Origin: Prauserella halophila
Lineage (GTDB): Bacteria > Actinomycetota > Actinomycetes > Mycobacteriales > Pseudonocardiaceae
Direction: 5' to 3'
DNA: 64,000 nt
Assembly: GCF_024171895.1 (NCBI RefSeq)
Contig: NZ_JAMTCQ010000011.1
Span: 124,001 to 188,000 of the forward strand
Shown here: piece by piece, positions 42,022 to 49,919 of the stretch
Layout: each line of letters starts with the position of its first letter
Position numbering within the stretch: position 1 is the stretch's first letter
Made by a program: the position numbers and the translations under genes
Notes under the pieces: generated by a model
Told to the model about the DNA's origin: nothing
Databases searched by the model: none
Seen by the model: the letters and a program-made list of their open reading frames with translations, nothing else

Positions 42022-42822
42022 ATGCTGGCCCGCGTGACCGAGAAGAGCGACAAGAGTGCGGGGCAGCGCGCCGGCAGACAGCAGCGCATCACCGACTACG
42101 TGGTGAACAACGGTTCGGCATCGGCGGCGGAACTGGCCGAACTGACCGGCGTGAGCGTGATGACGGTCCACCGTGACCTCGACGAGCTCGCGCGCCGCGG
42201 TCTGCTGCGCAAGTTCCGCGGCGGCGTGTCCGCCCAGCCGTCGACGGTGTTCGAGAGCAACTCCGAGTACCGCCTCAACGCCAACGTCGAGGCCAAGGCC
42301 GCGATCGCCCGGCAGGCACTGACCTGTGTGGAACCGGGGATGTCGATCCTGCTGGACGACTCCACGAGCGCCCTCGCACTGGCCAAGCTGCTCGGCGAGG
42401 TCACCCCGCTGACCGTCGCGACCAACTACCTCCGGGCGATCGACGTGCTCAAGGACGTCGAGGACGTGCGCCTGATCGCGATCGGCGGCGACTACTCGCC
42501 CACGCACGACGCCTTCCTCGGCATGCCGTGCCTGGAGGCGATCGAACGGCTCACCGTGGACACGACGTTCGTGTCCACGTCGGCGATGAACACCGAGCTG
42601 ACGTTCCACCAGGAGCCCGAGATCGTCATGGTCAAGCGGGCCATGCTGCAGAGCGCGCAGAACGGCGTGCTGCTGATGGACTCCAGCAAGATGTCGCGCA
42701 CCGCGCTGCACCGGCTCGCTCCCGTCGCCGACTATCACCGGCTGATCGTCGATGCGGGCACGCCGGAGGCGACGGTGGAGGAGCTGCGCAACCGCACAGA
42801 GGTGGACGTGGCGCCGCTCTGA
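42022..42822 (+). CDS. DeoR family transcriptional regulator of the sugar regulon
   Basis: A 266-residue repressor. The N-terminal DeoR helix-turn-helix is RQQRITDYVVNNGSASAAEL followed by VSVMTVHRDLDELARRG. The C-terminal DeoRC domain binds phosphorylated sugars (LLDDSTSALALAKLL and the MDSSKMSR segment are family-typical). The family usually represses sugar catabolic genes and is relieved by a pathway sugar phosphate. It lies between the two arms it probably controls. ATG at 42022 is used; GTG at 42034 is possible. Confidence 0.9.
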   Translation: MLARVTEKSDKSAGQRAGRQQRITDYVVNNGSASAAELAELTGVSVMTVHRDLDELARRGLLRKFRGGVSAQPSTVFESNSEYRLNANVEAKAAIARQALTCVEPGMSILLDDSTSALALAKLLGEVTPLTVATNYLRAIDVLKDVEDVRLIAIGGDYSPTHDAFLGMPCLEAIERLTVDTTFVSTSAMNTELTFHQEPEIVMVKRAMLQSAQNGVLLMDSSKMSRTALHRLAPVADYHRLIVDAGTPEATVEELRNRTEVDVAPL

Positions 42823-42889
42823 CGGCACCGCGCAACTGACAGCACCGCGGGTCCGATGGTTTCGCGGAAACCTAAAATCACATCTTGTT

Positions 42890-42902
42890 TGTGAAGTTCA
42901 CA
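42890..42902. promoter_or_regulatory. 13-bp palindrome, putative DeoR-family operator O2
   Basis: TGTGAAGTTCACA is a perfect palindrome about its central G, 38 bp before the transporter ATG. A -10-like TAAAAT is at 42873-42878, just upstream, so binding here would lie at the start of the transcript. It shares the half-site design of O1 (41364-41376). An extra TCACA at 42879-42883 forms a second, looser dyad with it. Confidence 0.65.
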
Positions 42903-42940
42903 TGGGTGATGATGCTGCGAGCGACACCCATGGAGGCAAG

Positions 42941-44317
42941 ATGACTGCGCAGACAACACCGACGTTGTCCGGAGCCGGCGGAGGGTTCCGCGGGTTACTC
43001 GAGAAGTGGGGCCTTCCCGCGCCGTTGCTGTTCGGCTACGTGGGCCTGCTCCTGTTCATGATCGGCGACGGCGTCGAATCCGGGTTCATCGCGCCGTTCA
43101 TGGCCGATCACGGCGCCGGCACCGACATCCGCGCGTCGTACGTGATCACCGTGTACGGCGTCGCCGTGATGCTCGCGTCGTGGCTTTCCGGCGCCCTGTC
43201 CGAACTGTGGGGCCCGCGCCGGGTCATGATGCTCGGCCTCGCCATCTGGCTGGTGTTCGACGTCCTGTTCCTCGCCATCGCCGTGAGTGGTGAGAGCTAC
43301 GCACTGATGATGGTGTTCTACGGCATTCGCGGGCTCGGCTACCCGATGTTCGCGTTCGGGTTCCTGGTGTGGATCACGGCGGTCGCGCCGATCGCACGCC
43401 TGGGAGCCGCCGTCGGGTGGTTCTACTTCGCCTTCACCGGCGGCCTGCCGACCCTGGGCTCGCTCGTCGCGAGCTTCACCAACCCGATCTTCGGCCACTA
43501 CGGCACGCTGTGGCTCTCCATCGGCATCCTCGGACTCGGCGGCCTGGTCTGCCTGCTCGGGGTGCGGGAGCGCACGGGCTTCCAGCGACTGGCTCCGCCC
43601 GACGTGAAACCCGTGCAGAGTCTCGTCTCGAGCGTGTCGATCGCCTGGAAGAAACCGCAGGTCGGACTCGGCATGATCGCGCGCGTCATCAACACCGCGC
43701 CCGAGTTCGGCATGCTCGTGTTCTTCCCGACGATCTTCGCCCACCAGATCGGCTTCGGCGAGGCGCGCTGGCTGCTGCTCGTGTCGGTCATCTACGGCAC
43801 CAACATCGTGTTCAACCTGATCTTCGGCGTCGTCTCCGACAAGATCGGCTGGCGCACGACGATCTTCTGGTTCGGTGCCGTCGGCTGCGCGGTCTCGATC
43901 CTCCTGCTCTACTTCGTGCCGCTCGCCCTCGGTGCCGACTACTACTGGGTCGCGCTGCTCGTCGGTGCGCTGTACGGGGCCACGCTGGCCGGGTTCGTGC
44001 CGATCTCGGCGCTGCTGCCGTCGCTGGCACCCGAGAACAAGGGCGGTGCCATGGCGCTGCTGAACCTCGGCGCCGGCGCCGCGACCTTCGTCGGCCCGGC
44101 GATCGTGAGCCTGTTCCTCGGGCCGGCCGGAGCCGCGGGCGTGGTGATCATCTTCTCGGCGCTGTACGTGGTCGCGGCGGTCATCGTGCGGTTCCTCGAA
44201 CTCCCGGAGGCCACGGAGGAAGCGCTCGCGAAGGACGCGAACCTGCAAACCGTCACCGAGGAGACAGCGCAGGAGACTGACCAGGAAGCTGACCAGGAAG
44301 TCAGGGCGCCGCGGTGA
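42941..44317 (+). CDS. MFS transporter resembling the polyol permease family
   Basis: A 458-residue protein with about 12 membrane helices. The first helix region LFGYVGLLLFMIGDGVESGF resembles the ribitol/D-arabinitol permeases RbtT and DalT (TIGR00897-like polyol permeases). Other MFS signs are SGALSELWGPRRVMML and GVVSDKIGWRT loops. GGAGG at 42932-42936 sets the ATG. The last 30 residues are acidic and Gln/Glu-rich. It should import the substrate of the regulon. Its stop overlaps the second FGGY kinase start by 4 bp. Confidence 0.85.
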   Translation: MTAQTTPTLSGAGGGFRGLLEKWGLPAPLLFGYVGLLLFMIGDGVESGFIAPFMADHGAGTDIRASYVITVYGVAVMLASWLSGALSELWGPRRVMMLGLAIWLVFDVLFLAIAVSGESYALMMVFYGIRGLGYPMFAFGFLVWITAVAPIARLGAAVGWFYFAFTGGLPTLGSLVASFTNPIFGHYGTLWLSIGILGLGGLVCLLGVRERTGFQRLAPPDVKPVQSLVSSVSIAWKKPQVGLGMIARVINTAPEFGMLVFFPTIFAHQIGFGEARWLLLVSVIYGTNIVFNLIFGVVSDKIGWRTTIFWFGAVGCAVSILLLYFVPLALGADYYWVALLVGALYGATLAGFVPISALLPSLAPENKGGAMALLNLGAGAATFVGPAIVSLFLGPAGAAGVVIIFSALYVVAAVIVRFLELPEATEEALAKDANLQTVTEETAQETDQEADQEVRAPR

Positions 44318-45744
44318 CGGTCGTCGGCATCGACGTGGCGACCGCGGGGGTCCGTGCCTTCGCGGTCGCCGCCGACGGCACCGTTCTCGCCCGCGCCGCC
44401 ACGGACCTGCCCCACCCTGTCCGTTCGCCCGACGGGCACAGCGAGCAGGACGCCTGTAGCTGGTGGCCCGCGGTGGAGTCGGCCGTCCGGCGGGTGTGTG
44501 AGCGCCCCGAGGTGGGGCCGGTCGAGGCGGTCGCGGTGTCGGCGACGTCGGGCACGATCGTGGCGGTCGACCGCCATGGCGAACCGGCCTCGCCCGCGCT
44601 CATGTATGACGACCGGCGGGCCGCGCAGGAGAACGTCGTGGCCGCGGAGGCCGGTGCGCAGCGCTGGGCCGCGCTCGGGACGACGGTCTCCCCGACCGCC
44701 GCGCTCGGCCGGATCGCCTGGCTGCATGCGGCGTATCCCGACGCGGCGGGCGTGGTGCACACGCCCGAGTTCATCGGCGCAGCGCTCACGGGCCGGCCGG
44801 TCGCCGCGGACTGGTCGCACACGCTCAAGAGCGGTTACGACCCGGTCCGCGGCGAGTGGGCGTGGGAGGTGTTCGACGCGCTGGGCGTGCCGACGTCGTG
44901 GCTTCCCGACGTCGTGGCCCCGGCCCGCGTGCTCGGCGAGACGCCGCGGCCCGTGGCGGGACTGCCGAGGGGCTGCCCGGTGGTGGCCGGCATGACCGAC
45001 GGCTGCGCGGCACAGCTCGCCACCGGAGCGGCCGAGCCGGGCCGGTTCGTGGGCATCCTCGGGACGACGTACGTACTCAAAGGCGCTACCGAACGGCTCG
45101 TCGCCGACCCGTGGGGCGCGCTGTACAGCCATCGGCATCCGGACGGCTGGTGGCTCGCGGGCGGCGCGTCCAACACCGGAGGCGAGGGCGTGACCGGTGA
45201 TCTCGCGCGGCTCGACGCCGAGGCGGCTGCACGCGGGCCCGCCCGGGCGCTGGCCTACCCCCTGGCGCGCTCCGGCGAGCGGTTCCCGTTCCCGGCGCCG
45301 GAGGCGAGGGGATTCGTCATCGGGGATCCGGCCGACGACGTCGAACTCCACCGGGCGCGGCTCGAAGGTGTCGCGTTCCTCGAACGTCTCGCCCTCGAGC
45401 ACGTCTGCGACCTCGGTGTGGACGTGCGCGGGCCGCTGCTCGCCGCGGGCGGCGGCAGCGCCAGCACGCTGTGGACCACGATCCGCGCGACCGTGACGGG
45501 CCGGAGCATGCAGGTGCCGGCGCACGCCGAGACCGCCTATGGCGCGGCGCTGCTGGCCGCCGCCGGAACCGTGCCGGGCGGACTGTCCGAGGTGTCCGCG
45601 CGGATCGGTGCGGGTGGCACGGTCGTCGAACCCGACCCGGCGCAGCGCGACCGGCTCGAGGAGTCCTACCGGCGGTTCACCGCCGAACTGGGTGACCGGG
45701 GCTGGCTTCCGGAGGTGCCCGGCCGCGCAGGCGTTGAACGGTGA
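44314..45744 (+). CDS. FGGY family carbohydrate kinase 2 (ribulo/xylulokinase-like)
   Basis: A 476-residue sugar kinase with GIDVATAGVRAFAV at the phosphate loop, the catalytic Asp in VAGMTDGCAAQLATG, FVGILGTTYVLKG, and AAGGGSAS near residue 375. The ILGTTYVLK segment recalls the D-ribulose kinase branch that includes cyanobacterial SePSK. It is not a close copy of the FGGY kinase in the minus arm. GTG at 44314 overlaps the transporter stop (GTGA), so uptake and phosphorylation are coupled. Confidence 0.88.
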   Translation: MTVVGIDVATAGVRAFAVAADGTVLARAATDLPHPVRSPDGHSEQDACSWWPAVESAVRRVCERPEVGPVEAVAVSATSGTIVAVDRHGEPASPALMYDDRRAAQENVVAAEAGAQRWAALGTTVSPTAALGRIAWLHAAYPDAAGVVHTPEFIGAALTGRPVAADWSHTLKSGYDPVRGEWAWEVFDALGVPTSWLPDVVAPARVLGETPRPVAGLPRGCPVVAGMTDGCAAQLATGAAEPGRFVGILGTTYVLKGATERLVADPWGALYSHRHPDGWWLAGGASNTGGEGVTGDLARLDAEAAARGPARALAYPLARSGERFPFPAPEARGFVIGDPADDVELHRARLEGVAFLERLALEHVCDLGVDVRGPLLAAGGGSASTLWTTIRATVTGRSMQVPAHAETAYGAALLAAAGTVPGGLSEVSARIGAGGTVVEPDPAQRDRLEESYRRFTAELGDRGWLPEVPGRAGVER

Positions 45745-45863
45745 TCATCGTCCGGTCTGGAATGCCGGCCATGCTTGCTGTGCGGAGCGCCGACGCCGAA
45801 CGCATCCGCCGGCTCGGGCTCACCGCCCGCTTCGGCCGGTCACCCCGGGGATAGCCTGATGCG

Positions 45864-46625
45864 ATGCTGCAGTCGTCGATCGTGTCGTCCCTCCGCGGCG
45901 CCGGATGTGTGTTCGCTGAGGACGAGGCCGCACTGCTGCGCGACGAGGCCGCCGATCCGGCCGACCTCGAGCGGCTCGTCGCACGCCGGGTCGGCGGCGA
46001 ACCCCTCGAGTACGTGCTCGGCTGGGCCGAGTTCCGTGGGTTGCGTGTGGCGGTCGAGCCGGGCGTGTTCGTGCCGCGGCAGCGCACCGGTTTCCTGGTC
46101 GAGCAGGCGCTCGAGGTGTTGCCCGCCGGTGGTGTGGTCGTCGACCTGTGCTGCGGGTCGGGCGCGCTCGGCGCGGCGATCGCGGCGGAACGCCCCGATG
46201 CGGTGGTCCATGCCGCCGACGTCGATCCGGCGGCGGTGCGGTGCGCCCGCCGCAATCTGTCCGCGCGGGTCCACGCGGGCGACCTGTTCTCCGCGTTGCC
46301 GCCGGAGCTACGCGGCGCCGTGGACGTCGTCGTCGCCAACGTGCCGTACGTGCCGTCGGAGGCGATCGCCTCGATGCCGCCCGAGGCCCGTGACCACGAA
46401 CCGCCGATCGCGCTGGACGGCGGCGCCGACGGGCTGGACGCCTTACGCGCCGTGGCTCGCCAGGCGCCGTCGTGGCTCGTCGCGGGCGGCCACGTGCTGA
46501 GCGAGACCAGTGACCGGCAGGCCGACTCCGCGGCCGCAGCGTTCACCGATGCGGGCCTCGCACCGCGTGTGGAGCGGTGCGAAGACCTCGGCGCCACCGT
46601 GATCGCCGGCCGCAGCGCGCGGTAG
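45864..46625 (+). CDS. PrmC-related protein-glutamine methyltransferase-like protein
   Basis: A 253-residue SAM-dependent methyltransferase related to PrmC/HemK. The N-terminal helical domain is shorter than in PrmC. FVPRQRTGFLVE, the SAM loop VVDLCCGSGALGAAIA and the substrate motif VVANVPYVPSEA are present. The catalytic NPPY of PrmC is NVPY here, as in the PrmC-related actinobacterial family (TIGR03704-like). It may methylate a glutamine of a protein other than the release factors, or another nitrogen. Confidence 0.82.
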   Translation: MLQSSIVSSLRGAGCVFAEDEAALLRDEAADPADLERLVARRVGGEPLEYVLGWAEFRGLRVAVEPGVFVPRQRTGFLVEQALEVLPAGGVVVDLCCGSGALGAAIAAERPDAVVHAADVDPAAVRCARRNLSARVHAGDLFSALPPELRGAVDVVVANVPYVPSEAIASMPPEARDHEPPIALDGGADGLDALRAVARQAPSWLVAGGHVLSETSDRQADSAAAAFTDAGLAPRVERCEDLGATVIAGRSAR

Positions 46626-46697
46626 GCCCTGCGCCGCACGGCTCAGTGCTCGCACGGTCGTGCCGGCGGTGGCGCGAACCACGTGGGCCAGGTTCGT

Positions 46698-47147
46698 TCA
46701 GCTGGTGACGGTGGCGAGGTGGGCGTCGATGAGTCGTTGGACCTCGTCGCTGACGGGGTGGTCGCGGGTGGTGGCCACCCAGGCGGAGTCGTCGTGTTCG
46801 CTGAGCCGCACCTCATCGGGGTTGGTCACGACCACGGCCCAGGTGTGCTGGCGGGTGTGTTTGCCGGAGCCCGAGGTGTAGTCGAACGCGCCGAGGTAGC
46901 CGGTGACCTCGGAGATGGTCAGGCCGGTTTCTTCGGTGACTTCGCGGTGCAGTGCCGCGAACAGGTCGGTGTCCGTGGCTTCGACTTTGCCGCTGGGCAG
47001 TTCCCAGGTGCCGCCGCGGAAGTCGTCGGCGGGGCGTTTGAGTAGCAGGATCGTTCCGGCTGCTTCGATGACAGCACCGACGACCTGCTGGGCGATGCCG
47101 TCGGTGATGTCCTGGCGAGCAATGTCGGTCAGCTCGGGTGTGCTCAT
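46698..47147 (-). CDS. Nudix hydrolase with unusual Nudix box
   Basis: A 149-residue Nudix-fold protein (LLLKRPADDFRGGTWELPSG, then the box). The box reads GKVEATDTDLFAALHREVTEETG: the REVTEETG core that binds Mg is intact, but the preceding loop has one extra residue and Asp replaces the first Glu of the GX5EX7REUXEEXGU consensus. It probably still hydrolyses a nucleoside diphosphate derivative. Its ATG overlaps the stop of a truncated aminotransferase gene by 4 bp. The ATG at 47147 is chosen on this basis. Confidence 0.78.
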   Translation of the reverse strand: MSTPELTDIARQDITDGIAQQVVGAVIEAAGTILLLKRPADDFRGGTWELPSGKVEATDTDLFAALHREVTEETGLTISEVTGYLGAFDYTSGSGKHTRQHTWAVVVTNPDEVRLSEHDDSAWVATTRDHPVSDEVQRLIDAHLATVTS

Positions 47148-47400
47148 GCGTGGGCACCATCTTTCAGTTCGTGGCGGTGGGTCCAGATCTTGTCGAATGC
47201 GGCCAGGTAGCCCTCGGCGAGGCCGTCGTCCTCGTGGGGCACGGGCAGTTTGAGGGTGTGCCGGGACAGCGTTTCGGTGGTGGGGAACTGTCCGGGACGG
47301 TAGCGCGGCCACCCGTCAGGCAGGATCGGAAACATCGCGTTCGGAGCGTCGAACAGCGGGTGGTCGTTGACCGGCCGAGTAGCGGTCGGACACGTCCCCG
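47144..47400 (-). pseudogene. C-terminal remnant of a DegT/DnrJ-type aminotransferase
   Basis: The minus strand carries an open reading frame ending at 47144 whose translation includes PRYRPGQFPTTETLSRHTLK and LPVPHEDDGLAEGYLAAFDK, matching the C-terminal end of DegT/DnrJ/EryC1 PLP aminotransferases. The frame is interrupted by an in-frame TGA near 47410, and the whole catalytic part is missing. The ATG at 47335 would give a 63-residue product. The stop overlaps the Nudix start by 4 bp, so both came from one operon. Confidence 0.6.
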
Positions 47401-47421
47401 GTCGCCTTCATCGGGTCGCTT

Positions 47422-48594
47422 TCACCGGCCGGTGGCCAGGACCGCCGCGAGGCCGTTCCGCAGGTCGTCGACGAAATGCCCGGGAACCTCCAATGCCGGG
47501 AAATGGCCTCCGGTGCCGGGCGATCGCCATCGGACGAGCTGCCGGTACCGCTGCTCTGCCCAGGGGCGCGGGCACTTCTCGATGTTGCGGGGGTACATGG
47601 TGATCGCCGACGGGACGTCCACCCGGAGTTCCGGGTCGAGCGAGTTGTGGCTCTCGTAGTAGATGCGGGCCGCCGATGCGCCGGTTCGCGTCAGCCAGTA
47701 GAGGGTGACGGTGTCCAGAACGCGATCTCGGGAGATCGTCTCGAACGGGCTGTCGTCGGTGTCCGACCACTCGGCGAATTTGTCGAGAATCCAGGCGAGC
47801 AGCCCCACCGGTGAGTCGACGAGCGAGTAGCCGATGGTCTGCGGCCGGGTCTCCTGTTGCTTGGCATACGCCGCGCGGTGGCGCCAGAAATGGCGGGTTT
47901 CCTCGACCCAGCCGCGCTCGGCCGCGGTCAGTCCGTCCGTGCTCAACCCGGGCGGCGCCGTCGCGAATGCGGTGTGGATACCGAGAACGTGCTCGGGGAA
48001 TCTACCGCCGAGGATCGTGGTGATGGGGCCTCCCCAGTCGCCGCCGTGGGCTGCGAACGTGTCGTAGCCGAGCCGTCTCATCAGCTCCACCCACGCGGAC
48101 GCGATCTTCTCGGTTCCCCACCCGGTGGTGGCCGGCTTGTCGCTGTAACCGAATCCCGGCAGTGACGGGACCACGACGTGGAACGCCGGGGCGCCGGCGT
48201 CGCCGGGGTCTGCCAGTTCGTCCACGACGTCGACGAACTCGGCGACGCTGCTCGGCCAGCCGTGCGTCACGATCAGCGGTGTGGCGTCCGCGCGCGCCGA
48301 CCGGCGGTGCAGGAAATGGATCCCCACGTCATCGATGGTCGTGCGGAACTGGCCGATCCGGTCGAGGCGCTCCTCGAACGATCGCCAGTCGTAGTCGGTG
48401 CGCCAGTGGTCCACGACAGCGACGAGGTCGGCGAGCGGAACGCCCTGGTCCCATCGGCGAGGGCCGGGCGCGGTGCGCTGAACCGTCTCCGGTTCCGGCA
48501 GGCGCGCCGCAGCCAACCGTGTGCGCAGATCGTCGAGGTCGGCGTCGGTCGTGTGGGCTCGAAAGGTGTGCACATCGTCGGTGGGGCGGGACAT
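47422..48594 (-). CDS. Epoxide hydrolase (EHN domain plus alpha/beta hydrolase)
   Basis: A 390-residue epoxide hydrolase of the microsomal type. An N-terminal EHN domain (FRAHTTDADLDDLRTRLAAA) is followed by HGWPSSVAEF (oxyanion hole), the nucleophilic Asp in AAHGGDWGGP near residue 186, and the late catalytic His in GTGGHFPALEVP. It converts epoxides to diols. AGGAGG precedes the ATG at 48594. It is divergent from a CGNR regulator; two copies of a 19-bp dyad lie between them and probably control both. Confidence 0.88.
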   Translation of the reverse strand: MSRPTDDVHTFRAHTTDADLDDLRTRLAAARLPEPETVQRTAPGPRRWDQGVPLADLVAVVDHWRTDYDWRSFEERLDRIGQFRTTIDDVGIHFLHRRSARADATPLIVTHGWPSSVAEFVDVVDELADPGDAGAPAFHVVVPSLPGFGYSDKPATTGWGTEKIASAWVELMRRLGYDTFAAHGGDWGGPITTILGGRFPEHVLGIHTAFATAPPGLSTDGLTAAERGWVEETRHFWRHRAAYAKQQETRPQTIGYSLVDSPVGLLAWILDKFAEWSDTDDSPFETISRDRVLDTVTLYWLTRTGASAARIYYESHNSLDPELRVDVPSAITMYPRNIEKCPRPWAEQRYRQLVRWRSPGTGGHFPALEVPGHFVDDLRNGLAAVLATGR

Positions 48595-48612
48595 GAGGCC
48601 TCCTGACCAGGA

Positions 48613-48635
48613 TAGAACCAGCTATGCCGGTTCTA
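48613..48635. promoter_or_regulatory. Putative CGNR operator, copy 1
   Basis: TAGAACCAGCTATGCCGGTTCTA is an inverted repeat with a single mismatch in each 9-bp arm (AGAACCAGC versus GCCGGTTCT). It lies 19 bp upstream of the epoxide hydrolase start. A near-copy in opposite orientation is at 48656-48675. Confidence 0.55.
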
Positions 48636-48655
48636 GCACGGCGTGAGGTCGGCGA

Positions 48656-48675
48656 CAACCGGCTAAGCTGGTTCC
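48656..48675. promoter_or_regulatory. Putative CGNR operator, copy 2, abutting a start codon
   Basis: The sequence is CAACCGGCTAAGCTGGTTCC; its complement GGAACCAGCTTAGCCGGTTG matches copy 1 in the opposite orientation. It directly touches the ATG at 48676 and contains TAAGCT (48664-48669), a possible -10. There is no room for a Shine-Dalgarno, so the downstream gene may be leaderless and autoregulated. Confidence 0.55.
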
Positions 48676-49263
48676 ATGCGTGCTGGGTATCCCGACTTCC
48701 GTCTCGGCAACATGCTGGCGACGAGCTTCACGGCGACGTTGACCGAACGGTGCGGCGACGCCGTGGAACGCATTCCCACGCCGCAACGGCTCGTCGACTG
48801 GTTCGAGGTGCACGGCCTGGCCGTGGAGTCCTGCAGCGCCGCCGAGCTCGAACTCGCGCGGGAACTGCGGGAAGCGATTCACACCACCGCGACGGCGGCC
48901 GCGATCGGTGACGTACTGCCGGCGCAGGCACTCCGGATCATCAACGACTGCAGCATTCGCGGCCGGGCAGCGGCCGTCCTGACCCCCGAGCGGAACCGGG
49001 AATGGCAGCTCGGCTCGACGGCGAGTGTGGACGACGCCCTCAGCGTGATCGCTGCCGACGCGATCGGCATCATCGCGGGCGAACGTGACGGGAAACTGGC
49101 CCTGTGCGCATCGTCGACCTGCCGCGCGGCCTTCTTTGACACCAGTCAGAGTCGCACCCGCAAATGGTGCGACATGAACACGTGCGGGAACCGCCAGAAG
49201 AAGGCACGGTTCCAGGCCAACCAGCGCAGGAGAACGCCCTCGACACAGACGGCCGCACGCTGA
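48676..49263 (+). CDS. CGNR zinc-finger transcriptional regulator
   Basis: A 195-residue ABATE/CGNR-type regulator. The N-terminal ABATE domain (MLATSFTATLTERCGD, then RLVDWFEVHGL) probably binds a small ligand. The C-terminal zinc finger has CASSTCRAAFFD and the signature WCDMNTCGNRQKKARF. Such genes usually sit next to the enzyme they regulate, here the divergent epoxide hydrolase. The ATG at 48676 has no ribosome-binding site and would need leaderless translation; the ATG at 48712 is an alternative. Confidence 0.85.
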   Translation: MRAGYPDFRLGNMLATSFTATLTERCGDAVERIPTPQRLVDWFEVHGLAVESCSAAELELARELREAIHTTATAAAIGDVLPAQALRIINDCSIRGRAAAVLTPERNREWQLGSTASVDDALSVIAADAIGIIAGERDGKLALCASSTCRAAFFDTSQSRTRKWCDMNTCGNRQKKARFQANQRRRTPSTQTAAR

Positions 49264-49331
49264 TCCGGGTTCCGGCGGTGGCAGGCCGGCCCGGCGGGGC
49301 GCATCCGCCGCCGGGCCGGGTCCGCGGCCGG

Positions 49332-49730
49332 TTACCCGGCGGTGTCCGGGCGGGCGTCCGGGTTGCGGATGACACCGACGATGTTGCCGAACGGATCGCG
49401 GACCGACGCCGTGACGAACCCGGCTTCCCTGTCGATCGGCGCCTGGTGTTCGGTTGCACCCCGCGCGAGCAGGTCGTCGTAGGCTGCGTGGGCGTCGTCG
49501 ACGTGCCAGTAGAGGACGATGCCGCCGTCCCCGAGTCGGTGCGGCGCGTAGCGCGCGTCGATGATGCCCAGTTCGTGGTCGTCAGGCCCGATCCGGAACT
49601 CGATGTAGGCGGGCGGGCCGTCGACGGGGCGTACGAAGTACGGCTGGATGCCGAGCAGGTCGGCGTACCAGTCGCTCGCCGCCGGCACGTCGTCGGCGAA
49701 CAGGCTGACGGTGCTCATGCCATGGAACAC
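49332..49730 (-). CDS. VOC/glyoxalase superfamily protein
   Basis: A 132-residue single-domain VOC protein. It begins VSLFADDVPAASDWYADLLG and ends with ASVRDPFGNIVGVIRNP, typical of glyoxalase/bleomycin-resistance-like proteins. Potential metal ligands are the Glu of YIEFRIG and the His of YWHVDDAHAAYDD. I place the start at GTG 49730 because GAGGAG lies five bases upstream; the ATG at 49718 is the alternative. Substrate unknown. Confidence 0.75.
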   Translation of the reverse strand: MFHGMSTVSLFADDVPAASDWYADLLGIQPYFVRPVDGPPAYIEFRIGPDDHELGIIDARYAPHRLGDGGIVLYWHVDDAHAAYDDLLARGATEHQAPIDREAGFVTASVRDPFGNIVGVIRNPDARPDTAG

Positions 49731-49919
49731 GGTGACTCCTCTGGTCGAGTTCGTGCGTGCGGGCTCTTCAGGCCGACCGGGTTCGCCGTGGACGACCGCC
49801 GCTGTTGCGAATCGTTGTCTCACGTACCCCCGACGAAACGCGTGAGCTGAGCCACGGGCCTCGCGACGACGCGCCCACGAACGCGAGAATGAGCGGACGC
49901 TTACCCCAAGGAGTCCGTT

